A DNA stretch of 35,434 nt, taken from the NCBI GenBank assembly GCA_944390695.1, contig CALXQP010000064.1:1-35434 (forward strand). The letters are read 5' to 3'. The position numbers and the translations under genes are program-made. The stretch comes from an uncultured Clostridia bacterium (lineage in GTDB: Bacteria; Bacillota; Clostridia; TANB77; CAG-508). This document shows positions 16,796 through 25,300 of this stretch, piece by piece. The notes beneath the pieces were generated by a model. It was not told the origin of the DNA. It saw only the letters and a list, made by a program, of their open reading frames with translations, and did no database searches. Each line of letters opens with the position of its first letter. Position 1 is the stretch's first letter.

Positions 16796-16919
16796 AAATG
16801 ACAAAAAGAGAACCGGCACCAAATTAGCAAAATGGCGCAAACTGGCCAGGCGAGCGGACCAGAGCAAAAAAGGCAAAAAGAGAACCGGCACCAAATTGCC
16901 TGGGCCGGCACCAAATTGT
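16796..16919 (+). repeat. GC-rich dispersed repeat element, copy 1
   Basis: This element fills the whole space between the stop codon of the GDT1-like gene and the stop codon of the convergent ABC-F gene. It has three units around the core GAGAACCGGCACCAAATT: full units near 16799-16827 and 16872-16898, and a partial unit CCGGCACCAAATTG ending at 16918. Unit spacing is about 73 and then about 31 bases. The spacer between the first two units is GC-rich (with CTGGCCAG) and less conserved. Copy 2 at 35161-35307 has the same three-unit order in the opposite orientation. Its base composition is far richer in G+C than everything around it. No transposase or known repeat family is recognised. Confidence 0.85.
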
Positions 16920-18500
16920 CTATTCTATTCCAAGGTACTCATTATAGGTAATTTCTCTATCAATAAGTTTATCAGACTTAATATCTATAATTCTATTAGC
17001 AACAGTTTGAGTAAGTTGATGGTCATGAGAAGTAAATAAAATATTACCTTTAAATTTAGTCATACCATCATTAACTGCTGTAATGCTTTCCATATCTAGA
17101 TGATTTGTAGGCTCATCGAAAATCAAGAAATTTGCACCTGAAAGCATCATTTTAGCAAGAACACATCTTACTTTTTCGCCTCCAGAAATTACTCTAGCAG
17201 ATTTTAGTGATTCATCTCCAGAAAATAGCATTCTACCCAAAAATCCTCTAACATAAGTCTCATCAGGATCTTTAGAATATTTTCTAAGCCATTCTGTCAA
17301 ATTCTCATCAGTATCAAACAAATAATTATTATCTTTTGGGAAATAACTTTGGGTTATTGTAGTACCCCAAATTAATTCACCTTCATCAGGTTCTAATTCT
17401 CCTGCAATTATTTGGAACAATACGGTTTTAGCATTTTCATTATCTGCTAAAAATGCAATTTTATCACCTGTTTTAACAGTAAAAGATATATTATCTAATA
17501 TTTTTTCACCATTAATTGTTTTAGAAATATTTTTAACTTGTAATATTTCTTTTCCTGGCTCTCTATCTGGCTTAAAATCTACATATGGATATTTTCTATT
17601 TGATGGCTTTATTTCATCTAGTTCGATTTTCTCCAATGTTTTCTTTCTTGAAGTTGCTTGTTTTGATTTTGAAGCATTAGCACTAAATCTTGCAATAAAC
17701 TCTTGCAATTCTTTTATTTTCTCTTCTTTCTTTTTATTTTGTTCTTTCATTTGTTTTAATGCTAATTGACTTGACTCATACCAGAAATCGTAGTTACCTG
17801 GATATACTTTAATTTTTCCAAAATCTACATCTGCAATATGTGTACATACTTTATTCAAAAAATATCTATCATGTGATACTACAATTACAGTATTTTCGAA
17901 ATTTATTAAAAATTCTTGTAACCAATCTATGCTTTTTAAATCTAAGTCATTAGTTGGCTCATCTAATAATAGTACATCTGGATTTCCAAATAAACTTTGA
18001 GCTAATAATACTTTTACTTTTTCCCTTGGCTCAATTTCACTCATTAATTTATAATGATTTTCTGGAATAATTCCTAAATCATTTAATAACATCGCCGCAT
18101 CAGACTCAGCATTCCATCCATCTAAATCTGCAAACCTTTCTTCTAATTTTGCAGCTTTCATTCCATCTTCTTCAGAAAAATCAGGTTTCATATATATTGC
18201 ATCTTTTTCTTTCATAATGTCATATAATTCCTTATTTCCCATCATTACTGTATCTAATACTGTATATTCTTCAAATGCAAAGTGATCTTGTTTTAATACA
18301 GATATTCTCTCTCCTTTATCGATAGATACATCTCCTTTGCTTGGTTCTATTTCTCCTGATAATACTTTCAAAAATGTTGATTTTCCCGCTCCATTTGCAC
18401 CTATTATTCCATAACAATTTCCTTTTCCAAATTTTATATTTACATCTTCAAATAATACTCTCTTTCCAAACCTAACAGTTACTCCATTTGCTGTTAACAT
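16920..18500 (-). CDS. ABC-F family ATPase (YkpA/YbiT-like)
   Basis: A 526-residue soluble protein with two ABC domains joined by a charged linker (about 235-310) and no membrane segments. Domain 1 has Walker A GANGAGKST (34-42) and Walker B VLLLDEPTNDLD. Domain 2 has signature ISGGEKVR and Walker B FLIFDEPTNHLD. The pattern and length match the YkpA/YbiT branch of ABC-F translation factors, which act on the ribosome rather than in transport. Two catalytic motifs are degenerate: the second Walker A reads LADNENAKTV in place of GxxGxGKT, and the first signature reads SEIEPREKVK. Some change at both places seems common in this branch. A strong AAAGGAGG site and its own promoter precede it. Confidence 0.85.
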   Translation of the reverse strand: MLTANGVTVRFGKRVLFEDVNIKFGKGNCYGIIGANGAGKSTFLKVLSGEIEPSKGDVSIDKGERISVLKQDHFAFEEYTVLDTVMMGNKELYDIMKEKDAIYMKPDFSEEDGMKAAKLEERFADLDGWNAESDAAMLLNDLGIIPENHYKLMSEIEPREKVKVLLAQSLFGNPDVLLLDEPTNDLDLKSIDWLQEFLINFENTVIVVSHDRYFLNKVCTHIADVDFGKIKVYPGNYDFWYESSQLALKQMKEQNKKKEEKIKELQEFIARFSANASKSKQATSRKKTLEKIELDEIKPSNRKYPYVDFKPDREPGKEILQVKNISKTINGEKILDNISFTVKTGDKIAFLADNENAKTVLFQIIAGELEPDEGELIWGTTITQSYFPKDNNYLFDTDENLTEWLRKYSKDPDETYVRGFLGRMLFSGDESLKSARVISGGEKVRCVLAKMMLSGANFLIFDEPTNHLDMESITAVNDGMTKFKGNILFTSHDHQLTQTVANRIIDIKSDKLIDREITYNEYLGIE

Positions 18501-18525
18501 GTTAAAACCTCCTTTTCACTGATAT

Positions 18526-18554
18526 ACTATACCACATTTTAACATATTTTTCAA
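18526..18554 (-). promoter_or_regulatory. Promoter of the ABC-F gene
   Basis: Minus strand TTGAAA (18554-18549), 17-base spacer, TATAGT (18531-18526), with TG one base before the -10 box. Confidence 0.7.
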
Positions 18555-18660
18555 GCCAAGGTTTGTTTAAGTTTCTAGATTGTTAGAGGCTTTTTTCCAA
18601 AATTAATATAAAGAAGTATTTTTGTCAGTGAACTAATTTTACTTTTAACAAATAATTTTA

Positions 18661-20388
18661 CTATTTCGTATATTTTTGTATTAATTTATAATTTTTGTAC
18701 ATATTATAATATCCATTTATATTATGTTGTACATCATCTATTCTAACTCTAAACATATCATCTCTTGTATAAAATGAATTTAATATTCTATCAGGAGTAT
18801 CAAAATACATTGCTGTTTCTGGATAGAATAATCCATTTAATTGAAAATCTGCTCTATAATAAATAGCATTTATTAAATCATCTACTTTGAAATTATCAAT
18901 AGATATATTATTTTCACTAGCTCTATCATAAATCTCAAGTCCAGTTGTTAATAATTCCAAATTTGTTGGATTACAATCATCTGAATTTACTATCCCTAAT
19001 AAATTATCTCTTACATTTTTTAATCCTAATTCCAAAAACTCTTTCTTTGGATTGTATTTTGTAACTTCATTTACAGCATATTCAATCCAATGATCTCTAT
19101 ATCCTTCATAACTATTATCATAAAAATAATCTAATGACTTTTCAGCTGCCTTTAACCATTTCTCATCTTTTGTATATCCATATAATTTAGCTAAAGCAAA
19201 TGTTGCTTCACCATCATAATATACTGTTCTATATTTTTCGTGTTTATTAAAATCAGGATACTTATACACATGATAATATGAACCATCTTCATTTTGCATA
19301 TCAAGCAATCCATTTCCAAGCTTTACTACTAAATCTTTATATTCATCTGTATTAAATGTTTCCATATATTCTACAAACATAAGTATTCCTATACCATTTG
19401 CTCCTAGTTTTATTTCATTATTTTTATTTTCAATTATGTATGCTGTATTATCATCTTTATATTTTACAGAGTTATCTACAACAAATTTTACTGCTAATTC
19501 AATCTTTTCTTTAAGTTCTTTATTGTTTGTTAGCTTATATACTTCTTGCATACTCCATACAGTACCTTCATGTCTTAAAATATTGTATGAATTAGATTCA
19601 GTTTTTGATATTGGATTATATCTATATATAAATTTTCCATCTTCTTTTACACAATCTATTAAATACTCTGAAGCATTTTCCATTATATTTATAAGTTCAT
19701 TTTCATCTAATTCTTTTCCTATTCTTCTTTGATAATTATCATCTTCTATACCTAACTTATATATACCTTTACTATCAGATATATAACTAACACATGAAAA
19801 TGAAACAAGCTCGCTTGGAACTTCTGTCAACTTTTCTTCTCCTTTATATTTGCTTGTTAAATATTTATTTAATTCATTTAAACTGATTTCTTTTTGTTTA
19901 TAATCTATTATCTGATTAGAATTAACTTCTGAATCTAACAAGGCTACACTATAATTCTTATCTAATGCTATTCCTTTTCTGTAAGAATTTTCAACTACAC
20001 GCAATTCATTTTCAAATTCTACATTTGTTATTGTATTTTCACTATTTACTACATCAATTTTTACCCATTCCGGATTAACTTTATATTGGACTATATTTTT
20101 ATTCATTTCATCTTTTGCTTTATCTATAGCACCTTTTAATGTAGCTGCTTTAGCATTTGTAACATATGCTTTTTGTCTTCCATCTGTTACTGAAATAAAT
20201 ACTTTATATTCTTCTCTTTCAAAATTAAGATCATTATCATTTAATAAACTATCTTGTAATTTTGAAACATTTTTATTTAATTTTGCAACTTCAGAATCAT
20301 TAAAAAGTGTTACATAACACATATAAATTAAACCAATTGCAACAAATATTATCAAAATAATCGGTAATATTATTCTTTTTTTATCCAT
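18661..20388 (-). CDS. Membrane-anchored alpha/alpha-toroid (six-hairpin glycosidase-like) protein
   Basis: A 575-residue protein with an N-terminal membrane anchor (about 7-28) and an extracellular region in two parts. Residues about 50-215 form a mixed alpha/beta domain that I do not recognise. Residues about 235-575 show repeated helix pairs typical of an alpha/alpha toroid, with blocks such as RHEGTVWSMQEVYKL, LLDMQNEDGSYYHVYKYPD, YYDGEATFALAKLYGYT and DHWIEYAVNEV. The aromatic and acidic residues within these loops are those expected to line a sugar-binding cleft. A glycoside hydrolase, lyase or epimerase acting on a wall or capsule polymer is plausible, but no catalytic pair can be named. 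The ribosome-binding site is weak (AGGAAA). No clear terminator follows. Confidence 0.6.
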   Translation of the reverse strand: MDKKRIILPIILIIFVAIGLIYMCYVTLFNDSEVAKLNKNVSKLQDSLLNDNDLNFEREEYKVFISVTDGRQKAYVTNAKAATLKGAIDKAKDEMNKNIVQYKVNPEWVKIDVVNSENTITNVEFENELRVVENSYRKGIALDKNYSVALLDSEVNSNQIIDYKQKEISLNELNKYLTSKYKGEEKLTEVPSELVSFSCVSYISDSKGIYKLGIEDDNYQRRIGKELDENELINIMENASEYLIDCVKEDGKFIYRYNPISKTESNSYNILRHEGTVWSMQEVYKLTNNKELKEKIELAVKFVVDNSVKYKDDNTAYIIENKNNEIKLGANGIGILMFVEYMETFNTDEYKDLVVKLGNGLLDMQNEDGSYYHVYKYPDFNKHEKYRTVYYDGEATFALAKLYGYTKDEKWLKAAEKSLDYFYDNSYEGYRDHWIEYAVNEVTKYNPKKEFLELGLKNVRDNLLGIVNSDDCNPTNLELLTTGLEIYDRASENNISIDNFKVDDLINAIYYRADFQLNGLFYPETAMYFDTPDRILNSFYTRDDMFRVRIDDVQHNINGYYNMYKNYKLIQKYTK

Positions 20389-20453
20389 ATTACATTTCCT
20401 ACTTTCAATTTTTAATTTTATTAGTTCTCATATAAATTAAATTTTATATAAAT

Positions 20454-20482
20454 ATAATAATATAAAAGATTTTAAATATCAA
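20454..20482 (-). promoter_or_regulatory. Possible promoter of the toroid-protein gene
   Basis: Minus strand TTGATA (20482-20477), 17-base spacer, TATTAT (20459-20454). The surroundings are so AT-rich that this could be chance. Nothing else but the tRNA promoter is seen in the 310-base gap 20389-20698. Confidence 0.35.
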
Positions 20483-20650
20483 CTAGCTAAATCTTATATC
20501 CAAATAAAGTAATTGTACTATAATATGTAATTAGTGTCAAGGAGAATCGGTTATAACAATATAGAGTACTCAAAGTATATATTTTTCAAAAAAGTATGAC
20601 ATATGATTGACTAACCTTCATTGAGAAAATGCCGAAACTTAAAAAATATA

Positions 20651-20679
20651 TTGACATTGCAACATTTTAGTATTATAAT
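20651..20679 (+). promoter_or_regulatory. Sigma-A promoter of tRNA-Lys
   Basis: A perfect consensus promoter: TTGACA (20651-20656), 17-base spacer, TATAAT (20674-20679). Confidence 0.9.
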
Positions 20680-20698
20680 AAAAGCGTTGATTATATTT

Positions 20699-20774
20699 GC
20701 ACCATTAGCTCAGCTGGTAGAGCAACAGACTCTTAATCTGGCGGTCCTCGGTTCGATTCCGAGATGGTGCACCA
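20699..20774 (+). tRNA. tRNA-Lys (CTT anticodon)
   Basis: 76 bases with acceptor GCACCAT/ATGGTGC, D-arm GCTC/GAGC, anticodon loop CTCTTAA (anticodon CTT, reading AAG), T-arm CTCGG-TTCGATT-CCGAG and encoded CCA. The outermost anticodon-stem pair is a mismatch (A-G). Confidence 0.95.
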
Positions 20775-20812
20775 TATTTATAATTATTCTAATTCAAAAT
20801 CTGATAATTTAT

Positions 20813-20849
20813 AAAAAAATGAAGTTTCACAACTTCATTTTTTATTTTT
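20813..20849. terminator. Terminator between tRNA-Lys and the capA-like gene
   Basis: AATGAAGTT/AACTTCATT stem with a 4-base loop, followed by TTTTATTTTT on the plus strand and preceded by a run of A that makes it work in reverse as well. The genes on either side converge. Confidence 0.8.
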
Positions 20850-20871
20850 CTTCTTTATATAAGATTAATAT

Positions 20872-22086
20872 TTACATACCCATAGTAGCCTGAATTTTAG
20901 AAAGTTCTTTTTTCAAAGTAGAATAAGTTGAGCTACCTATAGACTTATCTGTACCAGCTTCATACTCTGAAATAGCCTTTTCAATATCTAAAACCGAATA
21001 TTTTTGTGACTTTTTAGAAGAAGATTTATACATATAAATAGGAATATAATTAATATCATCTAAAGTAATTTTACCATTCTCTCCATCTTTAGTAATATCA
21101 ATATTTAAAATAACTGAATTTCTTGTATTTTCCTTTACTTGTCCAGACATGAAATTTCCTAAAGAATAAATAACAAAACAATCTTTAGTTGTTCCATCAT
21201 CTAAAGTAACAGTCTTTTTCTCCATAGGTTGTAAAACATGTGGATGACTACCAAAAATAATATCAACACCATTTGTAAAAAGTAAATTTGCCAATCTTTC
21301 TTGTTCTGAATTTTGTTTTGTTTGGTATTCTAGTCCCCAATGCATACTAGCACATATTAAATCAGGCTCTTCTTTTTTAGCTAATTCAATTTGTTCTAGA
21401 ATAAAATCATCATCAATTAAATTTACACAATAAGGTTTATCTTTAGGTAAAGGAATTCCATTTGTACCATATGTGAATGATAAAAATGCAATTTTAATAC
21501 CATTTACATCTTTTACCAAAATCTTATTTTGGTCTTCTTCTGCTATATTTGTTCCTACATGTGATATTCCTGCTTTATCTAAATAATTAATTGTACTAAC
21601 TAATCCATTATAATTTGTATCCATAGAATGATTATTAGCTGTTGATAATACATCAATTCCAAAATCTTTTAAATTTTGTGCTAATTGTTCAGGTGTATTA
21701 AATCTTGGATAATTACTATATCCTCTTTCTTTACCTGCAAATGTTGTCTCCAAATTTCCAATAGCAATATCTGCTGAAGAAATATATTTTTTTACATCTT
21801 CAAAAACATATGAAAAATCATATGTTCCTGTAGAAGAATTATATGCATCTTTATATTGAGAATTATGGCACATAATATCTCCTATAACTGCCATTTTTAT
21901 ATGAGTATCTTCTTTTACAGGAATTTCTTGTTCTTCTTGTTTGCCTTCTTGCAATTCTCCTTGCTGAGATGTTTCTAGATTTTCTTTATTTTCTACAAAA
22001 AAATGCTCATATGCAAAAAGACCTGTAGCAGTTAATATTGCAATAAGTATAAAAATTACAAATATTTTTTTCATAATTAATCTCAT
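20872..22086 (-). CDS. CapA/PgsA-family metallophosphatase-fold surface protein
   Basis: A 404-residue protein with an N-terminal membrane anchor (about 5-25), an acidic Q/E-rich linker (about 32-60) and an extracellular CapA domain (about 62-370). Family motifs are clear: AVIGDIMCH (metal-binding Asp and His), IGNLETTF, STANNHSMD, the HWG segment and FGSHPHVLQP. CapA proteins take part in capsule or poly-gamma-glutamate production, but many clostridial members stand alone with unproven function. No capB/capC genes are adjacent. The start could be the ATG at 22086 or a second ATG four codons later; a clear choice is not possible because the GGA-rich site sits close to the first. Confidence 0.85.
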   Translation of the reverse strand: MRLIMKKIFVIFILIAILTATGLFAYEHFFVENKENLETSQQGELQEGKQEEQEIPVKEDTHIKMAVIGDIMCHNSQYKDAYNSSTGTYDFSYVFEDVKKYISSADIAIGNLETTFAGKERGYSNYPRFNTPEQLAQNLKDFGIDVLSTANNHSMDTNYNGLVSTINYLDKAGISHVGTNIAEEDQNKILVKDVNGIKIAFLSFTYGTNGIPLPKDKPYCVNLIDDDFILEQIELAKKEEPDLICASMHWGLEYQTKQNSEQERLANLLFTNGVDIIFGSHPHVLQPMEKKTVTLDDGTTKDCFVIYSLGNFMSGQVKENTRNSVILNIDITKDGENGKITLDDINYIPIYMYKSSSKKSQKYSVLDIEKAISEYEAGTDKSIGSSTYSTLKKELSKIQATMGM

Positions 22087-22210
22087 TCCTTTCCTACAGC
22101 AAAGACTAGGTTTGAAAAGAATTAAATTTTGACATAGCCAAAATTGTAATTATTTTTCAACCTACTCCTCCTTTGCTCATAAAATATCATATTTCGACTC
22201 TTTTTGCAAT

Positions 22211-22258
22211 AAAAAGAACCCGGATTATTAAACTTTTTAGGTTTAATAATTCAGGTTC
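22211..22258 (-). terminator. Terminator of the surface-protein operon
   Basis: A long stem runs GAACCTGAATTATTAAAC (22258 downward) against GTTTAATAATCCGGGTTC (ending at 22216), followed on the minus strand by TTTTTATT. It lies about 40 bases after the stop of the 1528-residue protein. Confidence 0.9.
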
Positions 22259-22300
22259 ATATTAACTTCATTTTAGAACTAGATTATTCTAATCTAAAAA

Positions 22301-25300
22301 TTATTTATTTGTCATTTGTTTTTTAATAAATATTGCGATACCAACTATTGCAACTAATCCTACAGCAGCTACTACAATGTACCATGTCACATAATTTGTA
22401 ACACCTGTACCTGGAGTAATTGTTATTCTAACTCTATCATCATCAACTTGGTGACGTCCAGCTAACTCGATAGCTGTATCATCTCCATATGTTCTGGTTT
22501 GAGTACCTGGTATATAGTTACCTGGTTTGTAGATTTTAGCTACTTGTTCTCTTGAATCTCCTCTTCCATCATCTACACTTTGAATTGTTCTAGAAATTCT
22601 ACCATTTGATTGTAATATCTCAACATTTGTGTTGTAATCAAGTGGGTCATCTGCATTTGTAGCTAACAATTTACTTGCATAGAATATTGTTCTTGCTGTA
22701 TTACCAGCTTGAAGTCCTTTGAACATATCTGTTACATATATTTTATATTTCTCATTTTCTAGAGTTTCATAAGTTCTATTCTTTTCTGTATCATTATAAG
22801 AAATATAACCTTTGTCTTTCAAAACTCCTCCAGTAACTTGTTTTGTATCTGTTGAATCTGATTCTCCTGGTTTGATATAATATGTTCCTTCATTTACTAA
22901 TTTTTCTAGTGATACATCACTACTATCTGTATCTGTTGCTGGGTCATAAGGCATATTAGTATCATATATAAACCATTTACTATTATCAATATTAACTCCA
23001 CCCATTTGAGGGTCAGCTTGACTTCCTACAGTACATTCTAGTTCTGGGTCTAGGTATAATGCAACTAATTCTACTGTCTCATTTATTAATCCTAAACCAC
23101 TACTATCTCCATAGTAATAATAATTTGCATTTGGTTCTTTTGTTATAAAGTTTACTGCACCTGTTGTTGCAACTTCTTCTTTATGAATAATATCTGTATA
23201 ATTATGAGCATATTCATATTCTTTTTCACTAGCATTATTTACTGCAACTTGGTACCAAACTTCTAATGTAGCTCCTTGTACTAATATTGGGTCTAATTCC
23301 ATAGAAATCATTTTATCTAATTTAGTACGTGCCCCATTTCTTGTAAGATTATTATTTTCATTTACATTATATATACCTAATGCTTTTGTACCATATAGTT
23401 TTTGAGATCTTGGGTCTCCATCAACTAATATACGTCCATCAGCTAATGTAAGTTTTATTCTTGCAATTGTTTTATCTATAACAATATTCTCTCTAGGGCT
23501 TTCAATAATACCAAAGTCAAATGTACTTAAACTCTTTGAATATTGGTTATAATCAGCTGCACCATCTATATTATCACTAAGTTCTGAACCTACAGCATTC
23601 ATTTGTCTTTCATCATCTGTTGTATATTCTATTTGAATTTTTACTGGTCTACTATATGCAGTCATACTTGCTAAATCATGGAAGTTTTCATATTTTAATG
23701 ATGGGATTGATAATCTATCTGTTAAATCATCAACTGCTATTGAAGCATCTTGGCCTTCATCTAAGCGTATATGCCATTTATCTTTAAGGTCTGCTGAAAC
23801 TGTATCTTTTACAACCTCTTGTACAGAAACACTTCCAGAACCTTTCTCAGATGTTGCTATTGTAGATTTATAGTTTCTTGCATCCATTGGATCTGTTGAA
23901 CCATAAAGTGTTGTTTGTTGTCCTCCATCATAATATCCATATGTGTATTTTACTATATAATCATCTACTGCTACACCATATGTACTTCCATCACCAAATG
24001 AGTAATTTCCATTATCATCAGTATATGTTCTAGCTACCATTGACTGTGGTGTTCCTGATGATGTTATTGAATATAATTCTGCTACTTCTCCTGTTTCTAC
24101 ATGTATTAATTCAACTTTTACATTTTTAATACCTTTTTCATCTCTGTCTTTTATACCATTACCTAATCTTTCATTATTATTTCTACTTGCACTTGTTTGT
24201 TGATCTTCCCATACTGTACCTGACATAACTTTATATTTGTCTTTTACTAATAAGAATGATGGTGCTTTATCTGTATCGTCTTCATATGTACTTGTATCTC
24301 CTGGTATTACGTTTCCTGGTGTTGAGTTTTTATCTATACCTGCATATCTATGTCCTGTTTTTCCTACATCTGCTGCAGTTTGATCTTCTGCACATCTTGT
24401 TCCTTCACCATACCATGTTGAATATGAATAAATTTCTGATATATTTTCTAATGTTGCATCTTTATTTAATAATCCTTTTATTGCGTTTTTACTTACTTTA
24501 TATTCTACACTAACTATATCTGTAGTTTCTCCTGGTTTAAGTAATACTGGATATTTTATTGTACAATATGCTCTTTTATATACTGCATTTACTTTTTGGC
24601 CATTTCCATCTAATTTATAACCTTGAACTTTATCATTATTATTTGCCGTCCAAGTTTCAGTTGTAGACGATCCTGGACCTGTATACAATGTATATTCACT
24701 ATCATAGTAATTAATAAATTTGTTTATTGTCATTCCTAATGTTGTTGAATGGTTTTTAGCTCTTATATTATATGTTACATATACTTGTAATTCATCTTTA
24801 TCTGTCATTGCTACATATGCTACATCTGCTGGGTTTACAGGTCTACTATATCTTTGAGCATTATATTTATCTCCAAATTGTACTTTATAATCAAATACTG
24901 TATCTGGATCTTGTATTCCTCTATTGCCATAAATATATGTAAATTCTTGTCCTTGTGTTATTACTCTTACTTTTTCTATGTCTGATACTAATGCTGCATC
25001 TGGTTGCTCTCTTCTTACTAGTCCTAAGTTAACATTTTTGATTTCCCAATCTAATATTTCATTTGTTGATTTTTCACAACATGCACATATTTTGTTTGGA
25101 TCTTCTCCTCTTGGAGCATAGTAATGAGTATATCCTGTACCATTATATTCATTTCCAAAAAGTTCGTCATAACCATAATTTTTTAATTTTTCTAATGCAT
25201 AATCACCTGCACTAGAATCATATTCTACTAGCTCTTCATCATTAGAATGGCTATGCTCACTTGTACCTGGACAATATATTGTAATAGTATATGTTTCTCT

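Noticed and set aside
16513..16914. Open frame spanning the repeat on the minus strand, similar to one at 35174-35428
   Set aside because: The peptide similarity (IWCRFSFCHF) only reflects the shared DNA repeat; the frames have no ribosome-binding sites and run antisense into real genes or a tRNA.
16796..16919. CRISPR array
   Set aside because: Three similar units are present, but the unit spacing is unequal (about 73 and 31 bases), the spacers themselves are partly conserved between the two loci, and there are no cas genes.
20621..20893. 90-residue frame across tRNA-Lys
   Set aside because: It reads through the tRNA gene and its terminator; the frame is an artefact.
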